From Craspedostauros australis (taxonomy: Eukaryota; Bacillariophyta; Bacillariophyceae; Mastogloiales; Achnanthaceae), in the NCBI GenBank assembly GCA_026770025.1, contig JAMXDE010000014.1, forward strand, positions 1,178,001 through 1,242,000: DNA of 64,000 nucleotides, given 5' to 3'. A program made the translations under genes and the position numbers. The stretch's first letter is position 1; each line of letters begins with the position of its first letter. The notes beneath the pieces are model-generated. The model saw nothing but the letters and a program-made list of their open reading frames with translations, had not been told where the DNA came from and made no database searches. Shown one piece after another: positions 11,853 through 23,400 of the stretch.

Positions 11853-13200
11853 ATGATGATCCACACCTCAAGAATCGCGTCGTGCATGATTGCATTGACT
11901 TCCATGCTGGCTGTGAGCCAGGCACAAGAGGAACGCACCGACGTAAGTCACTCGATTGCATACAACTCTCCTCGACTCCGTGCGGGCGGGAGCAGTATCG
12001 TTCATTCTTTCATGGTCCCGTGATCGGCTGTGGTCAACTGAACGACAACGCCATTGATGGAACGCGCATGCGATTGTTGGCACACGACAGGATGAACTAA
12101 CATACATCGCTGTGCTCATGTTGTTCTACCATTTTGTTCCCCTTACATGTCCGCCTCCACCTCCACCGTCCCCACAGCTCTTCGAGTCCGTCGCAGCAAT
12201 CACGCTCGACATGTCATCGGTTGCCATCGATGCTAAAGCCGCAAGCATGATCGAGAACGGCATCACGGAGTACTACGCTGGCCTTCTCAACGATCCATCG
12301 CACAATGCACTTCCTGAGACGTCCGAGATCATCTCTGTGCGTACGGATGTCAACAGCGATGCAGCGCTTGAGACTGTGGATACTGCGACTTTCAACGCCA
12401 CCAACATCTCAAATGAAACCGAAACTGAAACCACACGAGTGTTTGCATCCATCCATGTGCTGCAAACGGGGGAGACAGGCCTCCCGGATCTGGCAGGTTT
12501 GCTGGTCCTGCTCACGGACCGCCAATCCAACTCCACCGTCCAGCCTCTTGTTGAATTGCAGAATGCAATCGGCCTCAACATCACTGTTCAAAAGATGTCC
12601 CTCACAAACGAAAGAGGTTCGACTTTGGTGATCACCCTCAACGGAGCTGACGAAGATGCAACAGATTCGGAGCGATCAAGCGAAGAGCAGGCACTTATCA
12701 TCGCTATCAGCGTCCTCTCCTTCGCATTGGTGTTTGTTTCCATCGTGCTTTTCTGGATTGCTGGAGGATGGTTGGAGCTTCGCAAGCAAATCCGCATCTT
12801 GGTGCACAAGGAGGAGGAGCAAAGCCGCATCGCAGGTGCTCTCGAATCGAAGCCAACTCAGGACACCGACGTCGAGGCCGCTTCCCCAGCCAACGACGAT
12901 GATGAAACCAATATGACCAACCCATCTGGCATCCTGGGCATGAATGCGCACGGTACCCGCACGAACCAGCTGAACGTCATGTCGGGCCTCGGCGTCAAGA
13001 TGACCCCAGCCAGATCGACTGCTGGTTTCAGCGACATGGGGAGTGAACTTGCCACGCCCATGAGCGAGACCACAGAATTCAGCGAGACGGGACGAATGCC
13101 GCTCGGCATCACCTCGATGAGGAAGCTTCTCCCCAACAATGGAGGGGAGATGAATGGAGGCATGTCGAACTTCCGCGTCGAACGTCTGCTGTACAAATAA
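11853..13200 (+). CDS. Type I single-pass membrane protein (two exons)
   Basis: Exon 1 is 11853-11942 and exon 2 is 12178-13200. The intron 11943-12177 begins GTAAGT, ends CCCCACAG and keeps phase 0. The product is about 370 residues. The N-terminus is a clear signal peptide (ending near SQAQ). It is followed by a roughly 190-residue lumenal/extracellular domain with several N-glycosylation sequons (NAT, NIS, NET, NST, NIT). One membrane helix (LIIAISVLSFALVFVSIVLF) precedes a cytoplasmic tail of about 130 residues, which opens with a charged helix and is otherwise Ser/Met/Thr-rich. The splice model is favoured because it joins a signal peptide to an open exon in phase. No family recognised; it could be a small receptor or adhesion protein. 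Confidence 0.7.
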
Positions 13201-13924
13201 GCAACGTGACAAGGCGACGGTAGCCCCCGCGTGTGTTGACAGCGCCAGATCACACCGACACCACATGTACCAATACGATCCGCACACTATTCCTGCGAGA
13301 ACCTCCATAGAACGATTCAAAACTCTGCTCTTCATATTCTTCTTCCTTATTCTCGTCCCTGCTCAAATGAGAGGTGCTGGTGTTGTCGATGGTGCTGCTT
13401 GTGGTATGGAGTACTCACAGTAGATCCATGGTAAGATGTCTGGAGTATGTATGACTGCGAACAGACATGCCATGGGTCGGTCAACAATGAGCAAACTGGT
13501 GCAGAGGGATGGTGCAGGTGCGTCCTCTTGCATGTTGACTCGATTTTACGCCATGCCTTTGCTGTTCAACAAACGACGGGAACCGAGCTGAGCTCTGACT
13601 CGTCAGTCAGCGCTTGAATTGGATGTAGAGCATGCAGTCTCATAGCATGTACTCACTCTCCCCTCCCTCTCTCGAGAGCAACCTGTTGGTAGCATCACAT
13701 CTATCGTTCAAATGCATTCGCTGGTTATACGACGTTGCCTCTATTCGTTATCTCTGTTTTCTTGTTCAGCCGCTCCTCTTTCAATTGCGTCATGTTGAAT
13801 TGCGTTCTTTGGTGTGCTATGCTGTTGCGATGATTCGAATTGGGGTCCCCCGTCTCTGTGATGTCGATGGTGCGGTGCTTCGGTTCCTGCTTTTGCTGTT
13901 GCGGATGCTCCATTTCTGAATCAT
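13201..13924. other. Convergent intergenic region
   Basis: This stretch separates the 3' ends of the plus-strand membrane-protein gene and the minus-strand PH-like gene. Only short frames are present and no RNA gene is seen. It probably holds the two 3' untranslated regions. Confidence 0.5.
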
Positions 13925-16900
13925 CTATCGCGCCCAGCTTGGCGCCTCTCCCGGAACGTTGCCGCATCCGAAGAATTCTTCCACTGCCCGTAGATCTCGC
14001 AGCATGAGAAGCGACGCGAGTCGTGCGATCAACAGCTTCATGGCATCAACGATGCGGTCGCGCTCCGCCCGAGATCGAGTCTCGAACAAGAATTCCTCCT
14101 CCTGGGTTTGGATAAGGAAGCTGCGATCGGCTCGGGCGAAAGGATACAGGTCACGGTTAATGGACCACATCTCCTTGACACGACACACGTCGAGAAGATC
14201 GAGCTGTTCCGGAGACCCTTGAGAGAGGTTGAGCTTGCGTGACAGTTCCATCCCGGGTTCGTGAACAGCAGACCAAGTCAGCTTGGGGAGGATGAAGGAG
14301 CCATCGACGAGGTACACTCCTGACTCGATCCACACCTTGACACATACAGGAGGAAGGCCGTGATGCTCCCCAGTTGCCTGAGGATGCCGTATGAGAGTAA
14401 GTGCTTCGTTTTTCATCACCTAAGGTGAGAAGGATGCGTGGTTTGGGTTGTGTTGAGGGGTGGAAGAATGGTGAGCCGAGAGTACACATGAGTGGAGAAC
14501 GGCACATACCATCAGTATGGGACGAGTAAGAGTGAATTGGAAGAGACACTTTGCGTTAGAAGAAGAAAAACAAAACACAATCATCAATCGTCAACCACCG
14601 TCGCAACAATACAACAATGGCAAACACATGATGCCCCCTCCCTCGCACCCCAATCTGCGGCATCCTCCTCTGGCATGGTCAATCATTCTTCTTCCGGCTG
14701 CACCTCATTCTCGGGTACTGCTTACCTCCACGATGTGTGTGACATCCATTTCATCCATGGACTTGAACCGCCTGGTCATCATTACGTAGCTGTGCTCCAG
14801 GCTCTCCAGTGCCTTGGATCTGCTTCTCCGCTGCCGGTGACGAGAACGTCGATACCGTCTCGAACACAAGGCAACCGATTGTTTCGTGACGTATGGATCG
14901 CGGATTTTTTCGCGTGGCTTGTGCGCCCTGCTAAATTCGGGGTCACTGTCGTAATACAGCAAGCCATTGCCATTGCCACCGTCGACGTCGTCTACACCAG
15001 CGGCATAGGTATCCTCGTCTTCATTGCCCAAGTTGCCAACCACCTGGTGGAACAGCGACGGCATCTGCGATGGTCTCGTCAGGGATGCCAATCGTCGACT
15101 CTTCCCTCTTCTTCCTCCCACACGTTCGACGTCATCGAACGATGCCACACGCTGCAGGTTCTGGACTTCCGGGCGTCGCAGCTGTTCGTCCTCCGCGGCG
15201 AAGGTCATGGACTTCACCAGTATCGCCCGGCGTCTTGCTTGGCCATTGCGCTGTCCAACTCGATTCTGGATGCGCTCGCTCTCTTGGTCTGCTGAGCGGT
15301 TCCTGTTCTTCGCCTGCGTTTCCTGCCAGGCGTCGCCGCCCGCAAGGAACGAAACCACATTGGCAGGAGCCGTCAGCGTCCCTGATACGTAGTCCGCCAT
15401 GAGGTCCTGCTGGCATCCACTGGGTTTGGTCGTGGCGCTAGATTCATTGGTGTGGCGCATCAAGAACACACCACGACATGCGTCGGCAAAGTCCTTCAAG
15501 GCCATTGTGCACACGTCGTCGGTGCACCAAGGTTCTCCTATTTGGTTTGCGATCGTCGCAAGTTCTGAATCATCGACCGCCGTCAAAGCAGTGGATGCTG
15601 ACTGTTGGATGTCATGCAAGCTGGCCTGTGTGCTTGCTGACGTCGATACGTGCACGCGTGTGCGGATCGTCTTGGAGGGTCTGTTGGTGGCAGGATCGCG
15701 GGTGGTGCGGCGACCGCTGATTTTTGAGGTGTGGCCGGCACCAGCGCTGCGTGAGGATCGAGACGGGGAAGACGACGGCGAGGAGGAAGAGGAGGACGAG
15801 AACGACGGTGTCGACATTCGATCATTGCGTTCTTCGACGATGTTGGATGCATCGAAATTTCTCTCTCTCATGTCGACGGTTGTGACCGCGTTCCATCCCC
15901 TCCGTTTCAACCCGGATGATGTGCCGTATCTACTGCCGTATGAGCCTTCCTGCTGGGACGGTTCGAAGGTGTTGTACCTGTCGGCACTTCTCATGGCCCT
16001 GTCGATGCCTTCGTCTATGTCCATTCCTGTATGGTTGTCCGTTCCAGTGCCCGTAGCTGCCTTGATACCAACGGGGACTTCCATGTCACCGAATTCCGAC
16101 AATCCCAGCTTTGTCACACCACTTCGGATGTGGCCATGTGTGCGGTGATATGTGTGAGGGGTGGGCGCTTCGTCAGGAATCTGGTCGAAGTCAAAGTACA
16201 CAAGGCTGGTTTCCGTGCCTTCTTCGCAAGGCGTACGCACTGTCCTGGTTGCTGGCTGGATTCCGTTTGGCGGCGTGGTACTGTGAATATGAGTTCGCTT
16301 CATTGGAGAGAGCGTCCCCTTCACGCTCTTGATGGACGCGCCGTCGTTGTTGTCGTCGTCGTCGTCGTCGTCATTGCTGCTGCTGAATTGACCGCGCAGC
16401 GATTGCGCTATGCGGATCTCAGAGTCCATTGATGTGTCGATCGTGGGTCGTTGCGGGGCCATCGACACGCGTGTCTTCATGATGGTCTTCAGCGCACGAA
16501 TAATCTCATCCCTTTCAACCGCAGACTCAGCATCGAAGTGGTATGCCTTCCTGTCCCTATCATCAGCACCAGTCGCAACAACGAAGCTGGCCAGCTGCCC
16601 TGACTGGCTGCCCTGTTGATTTGTCAAGGCCACTTTGGGGTTGACTTGACCGATCTCCAGTCTCACGATATCCTTGATACGAAGGCGGCGAAGAACGGTC
16701 GAGACCACATCGTCGCCTTCTTTCCCGCTGGTCAATCCTCCGGATGCCGTTGGGCTTCTTGCCTGTATTCTGAGATGAATCCTACCTGGGTCGAGATCAA
16801 GGTACACATTCCTCAGCCTTGGGCCGTTCCGTCGCAGCGGGTGGAGGGTCTGTGATGGTAGAAGGGCACCCGCAGAAAGTGTGGGGATTGGTGAGATGAG

Positions 16901-17535
16901 GTCGGAAAGTGGGGAGAAGGATGGTGCTGGCGGTGCTCTTTCCGCTCAGCAGTCCATCGAATTTTCGATCAAGTCCATGCCATTCTCGCATAAGTTTCAG
17001 AGTGCAGTGGAGCAGCGTACAGTAAAGCAGAGTGCAGTGCAGTAAAGTAGAGTACTCTGCACTGTGTCATGTGTGACTAGGGCGGGCAGACACTTACCAC
17101 CTTGTAGCCGCTCTCCAGTTTCCGAACGACTTTCCATTTCTTCTCTTCGGCTGACTCCGACGCCCGAGGTCTCTGCCTTCCCGTAGCCACCTTGCGCAGA
17201 CTCTGCCGGTCCTCTTCGGATGCTTGAGATGCTCGTGCCGAAGCAATCCTCCCTGCCCAAGTGTCCGGGCGCTCGAGAGAAGACCCATACGATCCGCCAT
17301 GCATGCGCTTCCTCAAAGACAAAGACGATGAATACGCCGTGGGTATTGTCTCCGGTGCGTTCGCACAACCGTACGTCGGGTCGTAGTTCCTCCATTTGGG
17401 TGCCGACGCTTTGAGTCGCGGTGATGGCGAAAAGCCAGGGTTGCCATCGTCGGATGACTCGGATGTCAGGACGGAATGAATCGTCGTGTCATTGCCGCTG
17501 GGAATCGTGCTGTCAGGCGCGCCGCAAAGATTCAT
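13925..17535 (-). CDS. Large protein with PH-like segments at both ends (three exons)
   Basis: Exons: 17535-17098, 16849-14726 and 14419-13925. Both introns (17097-16850 GTAAGT...CACAG; 14725-14420 GTAAGC...TTAG) keep phase 0. The product is about 1,018 residues. Residues from about 125 to 270 (KKWKVVRKLESGYKVV across the first junction to AVERDEIIRALKTIMK) have the strand pattern and C-terminal helix of a PH-type domain. The last exon (VCVKVWIESG ... ETRSRAERDRIVDAMKLL) has a second one. The roughly 450 residues between are Ser/Arg/Asp-rich and look disordered, ending in basic segments (RRYRRSRHRQRRSRSK). An adaptor binding phosphoinositides or proteins is plausible. The ATG at 17535 is the first in frame; an upstream exon is possible. 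Confidence 0.6.
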
Positions 17536-18669
17536 CGTGCCCCTTTCGAAGGTATGGCTCCTGCGTGGATGAGACTCGCAAGTCACACTCCCCAGAGCGG
17601 CGCAAGCGTTGTTCGACCGTCCTTGGTTGTCTTGCGCAACGGAGCTCTGCGCACGAGTACTCCTAACCTCCCAGTGCGCTCTTTCTTCCCGCTAGACTGT
17701 TCCACAATGCGCTCCAACCCCGATGTTTGTCCTCGCTTGCACAAAGCGCATTGACGTTGTTTGAGTGAGTGCGGAAGTGCGTCTGGTAGCGCGTCTCTTG
17801 CTACGTCTGTATGTATTGGTTGCGCCTTTGCTTCTTCGATTGACAATACGGCGAGCATGTACGGTACACGGATGGTACTCCGTGTAGCTGTAACACTTCG
17901 CTGTCGAGTACGGGTTTGCTGGAGAATGCTTGTCCGTGTGATGGTGAGCTCGGCAAGTTTTCGTTCTTGGAAGAGGAGGTGTCACACATTTCGGCGACAT
18001 GTGACAGACCACAACCAAGAAAGTGCGGATGTTGGACGCTAAGGAAAATGGCCTGTTGGTCAAACTCCGTGTCGTGATCTGCGAGAGCCTCGTGGGCGAT
18101 TTCTGTCGACGGTTATTACCGTTGATGTGTGTATACTTTCTGCCATAGTTGATCGAGAAAGTGCCGGCGGGATTGGAGAGTGATCATATCATTAACATAC
18201 AGATCTGAATATATTATTTACAGGTGTGAAGAGTTGTTGGCGGCTGCGAAGATCACCCCGCTCGACATGTCCAACCGTCCGCGACTAGTTGAGTCCACTC
18301 TGTCAAACTGCTTGCGCCTGGTACTGAAGCAGCCAATACTGTTCGTGACTTGTTTGACGTTGACTGCGATTCATGACCGGTGGGAGACGTGCGAAAGTAA
18401 CAGAACAATGAAATCAGCCAATCAAACGGCAAGGAATCGATTCATGGAACAAGAGAGAACGACAACAATGCACGATGTCGAGAGAGCAAGAGCTGCCACA
18501 GAACTCACCCAAAACAAGCTCGCCTCCACACACCCACCCACACAAGGCACAAGGAGAAGGCATGGGAAGCCAAGACAGAGAGAGAGAGAGAGAGAGAGAA
18601 GAGGAGACCGAGGATGGAGAGTGCTGACACGAATGCAATGAATAGAAGTCTCATGCCCTGAATTGCACG
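17536..18669. other. Intergenic region between divergent genes
   Basis: This stretch probably contains two promoters, for the minus-strand PH-like gene and the plus-strand gene at 18670. Short overlapping frames exist on both strands but none has domain-like sequence. A (GA)n run at about 18578-18603 lies some 70 bp upstream of the next start codon. Confidence 0.45.
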
Positions 18670-19869
18670 ATGGGAGATGCAGAAAAGGACGTCATCGAGC
18701 CGAGCATGGAGGAGCATCTCGGGTGGACGAACAAGCAAGGCCGCATCCTGACTGGCGGTGGTATGGCGAGCACTTACTTCCACGAGGACAGAGGCTTCGG
18801 ATTCGAAGAAGGGGAGCTGCCGCACCGTTTGCTCCAGGACGGCCGAACGCACGCTGTCTTCTGGTCATGGAGCAACGAAGATGATGACGAGCTGCCCCCA
18901 AAAGTCTCGCTCGCAGGATGCTGGGACAGACCATTGTTTGCTGGCGGCTGGGAGCACTCGACGAACTGCGACGAGCATGTGTACAACGTCCAAACGAGCA
19001 ACCTCTTCATCGATTTGAGGATACCGAGAGCTAGGAAGGCTCTGCTCAAGATGGATCCAGAAGTCGCTTCATTGCGGGATCTGTCGACGCAACAGTTGCG
19101 AATTCTATCGAGACAGCACGTATTTGCCGGATACACGAAGATGCAGACAGAGAAGGGCCGGCTTGTCTGCACGAGACACCATTGCATCGATTGGAACTAC
19201 GTCGGAGTGGCCAGAAATCGACCTAACAAGTGGTGGGTTGAGATGAGGAGCGATGGTCATGTGTGGAAGGAGATGTCGTACGCCACGGACGATCATCGGC
19301 AGCACTATTACATGGAGCGATGGCAGCGCAGACAGGAGGGATCGGCCGTGCCTCGACTGGCATTGAGAAAGCGTCGTGGAAATGGTCGCGACGGTGTCGT
19401 GGTAATCTGCGGGGACCATTTCAACTACGTGTTCGACCGGCACTGGCCAGTGGACGAGGACGGACGGCAGCAAGCGGCTGGCAGTCACTGCGCCACTCTT
19501 GTGGACATGGTGGACTATCTGCTGGAAAGAGGCAAGGTCGATGTCGCCAGATCGTACCTCAGCGTCAACGGTGGCCACGGGAGGATTTCACAAGGTTGGA
19601 TGATTGATTGCGCCACCCATCCTTGGTTGGAAGGGCGTGCACTTTGGAAAAAGAGCTCGGTGGCAGTGGTGGCTGGAGATGGACGTCAACCTCCAACGCC
19701 AACTCACATGCTGAATGGAAGCGGAGCTGAAGCTGAAGGTACGGGGAGCTCGACATTCCATTTGACGTGGGACGGTGACGTGTGGGAGGTGCATGATTCC
19801 AGCTTTGACTCCATGCACGCTGTCGTGGCTTACCTGGAGGGTTCTTTCAAGAAGGAAGCGGCGCATTGA
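18670..19869 (+). CDS. Conserved protein of unknown function, bacterial-like family
   Basis: A single-exon frame of 399 residues starting at the ATG at 18670. The centre resembles an uncharacterised beta-rich family I recall mostly from bacteria and fungi. It shows a W.R segment, then VYNVQTSNLFIDLRIPRAR (usual form LWLQT..LYADIR.P), then HVFAGYT, a CTRHHCIDWNYVG segment (usual form W.R.ID), then MRSDGHVWKEMSY and HYYMERW. The C-terminal third (GDHFNYVFDRHWP ... SYLSVNGGHGRISQGWMI) continues the same pattern with inserts. The family is probably lipocalin-like and cytosolic, with no signal peptide. Lack of introns and the bacterial look would fit old horizontal transfer, but many host genes here are also intronless. 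Confidence 0.6.
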   Translation: MGDAEKDVIEPSMEEHLGWTNKQGRILTGGGMASTYFHEDRGFGFEEGELPHRLLQDGRTHAVFWSWSNEDDDELPPKVSLAGCWDRPLFAGGWEHSTNCDEHVYNVQTSNLFIDLRIPRARKALLKMDPEVASLRDLSTQQLRILSRQHVFAGYTKMQTEKGRLVCTRHHCIDWNYVGVARNRPNKWWVEMRSDGHVWKEMSYATDDHRQHYYMERWQRRQEGSAVPRLALRKRRGNGRDGVVVICGDHFNYVFDRHWPVDEDGRQQAAGSHCATLVDMVDYLLERGKVDVARSYLSVNGGHGRISQGWMIDCATHPWLEGRALWKKSSVAVVAGDGRQPPTPTHMLNGSGAEAEGTGSSTFHLTWDGDVWEVHDSSFDSMHAVVAYLEGSFKKEAAH

Positions 19870-20461
19870 CTTCCCGTGCCTGCGCCGTAGCCACTATGTA
19901 CAGAGGTCGTAGGTACACAATCCTCACGACTACCATGCACAATTACGTCTCGACGGTCCGACAGTTTTATGACATCTACCATAGGTACATAGAGCACCCG
20001 TTTAATATCCTTCGCCCGTACATGCCCGTCTGTGCGCAGAATCCGACACCGCCAACAACTGTTCCACGAAACGGCCTGTTTGTGACCTCCGGGCTGTTGG
20101 GAGAACTGTCAAACTCGTTCGGAGTAAAAGTTGCGGTGATATTGCTATTCATTTCATTTACGATTTCGTTGAGTGAATGATTTGACCACGAACAAGATCG
20201 GACCAACAACAATCATCACGGTCACCAACTGAAGCAGCCAACAGAACACGAGATCCTCCATGGATGCGAGCAACATCATCGTGGACATCACTGTCTTGGC
20301 CATCATCACTGAAGCCTGACGTTGACTCCACTCCACTCCACTCCACTTCAATCCGCTCCACTCCATTCCATTGTCCTCCAGAAGCACAGGGATTCATCAT
20401 CATCAGTCTCTACTCGTACCATTGAACTACGTCTTGCTCTTCTCCGTTGTTCTTCACCATC
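19870..20461. other. Intergenic region and INTS6-like leader
   Basis: No gene is seen. 20325-20371 holds a run of CTCCA/TTCCA pentamers about 90 bp upstream of the INTS6-like start codon, on the sense strand of its probable 5' leader. Confidence 0.5.
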
Positions 20462-23400
20462 ATGATCGTCGTGTTCGTGATCGATACGTCGCCCTCGATG
20501 GGGCTCCCGCTCGCTTCCGACAAGCAGAGCCCACCGATGCCAGTTCCATCATCGTCGTCGTCGTCGTCGTCGTCGTCGTCCGTGTCGTCATCATCGTCAT
20601 CCTCATCCAGCGGCAAAGGCATGTCTCGACTGGATCTCGCCAAGATGGCTGTGGAGAGCATCGTGAAAGGGCTGAACCGTCGTCTGAACGAGCACAACAC
20701 GCAACTGCAAAAGGAGCCAGCGGCGACGCAAGCGGCCATGCGGAGTCTCGGTCTGGGGCCTTCCCCGAACGATGAGCTCTTGTTGCTGTCGACGAGCCGG
20801 CAGTATCCGAAGCGGCCGGGCATAGCGGCATGCGGTGCCAGCGGCAGGCTGCTGGTTGGCTACGGCGAAGCGATCGAGCAGGGTGGGATGGAAGGATCGA
20901 TGGATCATCACATCGCCCACCACAATCACGCAGAGTGCTTCCAGAAGGAACTGAAGCGTCTGAAGTCGGCCGTGTGGGATCCGAATGGAAATGCTGCGGC
21001 GACGACAACGAACACCCCAAGCAACAAGGATCCATCCGGATCCTCGAACCCTGCCCTTTTCCCCGAAGACGCCGGTGGGGCCAACGGGCTGAACATCGCA
21101 CTGTCATCTGGGTTGCAACTCTTATCGAGGTACAGGCTCAGCCACCGTACAACCGAGAATTTCGGCATGGGGCGACTGACATCTCCCGCGATGCTCAATC
21201 CGAACGGAGGTACATCGGCCCACGCATTGCAGCCAGCTTGTCTCGTGTTACTCACCGACGGGGTCTGCTTGCGATCGCTGCCGTCGGAAGGCGGTGGCTC
21301 GCTACAGCTGCAGTACGGAGCCATGCCCCTCAAAGAATTTTACAAAGAACCGTTCCGGTGGGATCAGCGCATATTCTGTTTGGGAATCGGTGGCAAAGAG
21401 GGCCAACCATCAAGCCAGTATCTCCATCCGCACCTCAGAGCGCTCTGCGAAGTCACGGGTGGCAACCATCAGATGCTCAGTTCCACCTCGCGACTTTCAT
21501 CGACTATCGATTCTTTGCTCAGAGTTATATCGCCACCTCGTCCAGTCGGGCTGACGGTGCCTGATCCGTTGCAGATCAACCCCGGCACGGGCAACATCAG
21601 CGGTGGGGCTGACTCAGCTCGAATAAAAATCGAGCAGGCCGGGACCTTCGTCGGCGGTGGCCCTGTGTGTTGCTTCCAAAGCATGGAGATTGCGCCCGAT
21701 GGGTCGCCTCCCACCAAACATCGAGCGATGCTGCTGCTGACGGGGTCGGACCAAAAGCAACTGACATCGCATGACGTAGCCGCGCTATTGCCGTCCATGG
21801 CAAACTCGCCACTGCCACCCGTTTCTCCCGAGACACAGCAGCAAGCACCAGTCTGGTGCATACCCGAGGCCTACTTCCCAAACAAAAAGTTTGACACGCT
21901 TCCACCAAGGCCTGCGCAGCCACAGCTGTTGTTTTCTAGATACCCATCCAACCTGGGATCTAAGAGCTTCGACGCGTCCGTCGTCATGAAGATGATGCAA
22001 CGGCTTGACCAAATGACGTTGCTGAACATGCACATCAAAAGCAACAGCACGCAGCCCATGCGGCTGCTACGACGAGACGTATACTTGTGTGAGTGGATAT
22101 CGGTGGGCGGGGGCAGGCCAAAAGCACCGCCTAGCGTCGCTGGGTCGGAACATTACCCCGTCCTCGTCGCCGGGGCTGGTCGTCCTATTCTAAGCGAGGG
22201 AGAGGTGAACTTCTTAAACGTCGGCATTCTGCATGTTCCAAGAGACACCTCGACTTTGGCGCATGCTGGTCCTTGTAACGCGCGGCTGTCAACGCTCGTG
22301 CTGCTACCACCTGAACCCCAGGTGCTCCTTCCATTGCTCCTGCGTGCCGCTGAAACGGAGCACCGCGCTTTGCGAAAGGCACTCGCCGTGGCGGAAAGCC
22401 AAGCAAGCCAGGGGCAGGGACAGGCCCACGAACGTGAAACGAAGCCAAAACAGCTGTCCCAAAAGCAACTCCAAACGATCTCCAAGAACGTGCACCTCAA
22501 TGAGCATTGGAGGAGCGACTTCAGCGCATACCTCTTCCGTGTCCCATGTTACTACCTTCCAGCGCTGAAATGGAGTCTGCGTGCCTTGCTCCCAACAAGC
22601 ATGCATTCCTTGCTCAGCACCGACTCGTCGGATGGTATGCTATCATCGCAGTGCTTCTCGAAGATGTGTCTGCAGAAGATAAGGGCGGGGGAGCAGCTTG
22701 CGAGGGAGAGCAACGAGAGGTTGGAGAGGCAAGAGCTGGAGCTTCGGCGGCGAGGTGGACATTCGCTTTCAGCTGTACAATCAAAGCAACAACAGCAACA
22801 GCAGCCACAAAATGCCAACAAGAGGAAATGGAATGGAGACGTTGGATCATCGCAGGCGGACGCGTCGCAGACTGTGTATATCGGCTACGGTCAGTTCGAT
22901 CCACGCTCATCGGTCACGAGCTACTTGTCCGCTTTGAAGAACATGCCCCCACCACAACGACGGCGAGCGAATGCACAGACGAGAACAGTTCTTAGCAACG
23001 CTCGCAAGGAGGCAGAAGCCAGCAAGTCTACGGGCTCACAGCAAGGTGGCACGAACAATACTACCACCGCCGGTGGCAGCAGTGGCAGCAACAACATGAG
23101 CAACAGCAGCAGCAGCAGCATTGCCGTATCCACCGCCGACAGTAAGAGAAGAAAGGTATGCGACGTCCTTGGCGACCTCCCTGCATCTTGCCTGCTTGCA
23201 TATTACGAATCGCGTCGTCGATGGATATTTGGAGGGTCAGGACTCACAACAAGGGGGATCTTCGTCAATGGGACCAATAACGATGGAAGCAATGCGCAGC
23301 GCTGCTCTGCAGACGCAAGCAACAAAGATGAACAGCTGCTCACGTTGGCAGGCGTTGGTGCTTCGCGATTCAACGCAACAACGACCGTCAAGATGGGCGA

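Noticed and set aside
15399..16148. 249-codon plus-strand frame antisense to the PH-like gene
   Set aside because: It is antisense to a disordered Ser/Arg/Asp-rich exon whose composition suppresses stops on the other strand.
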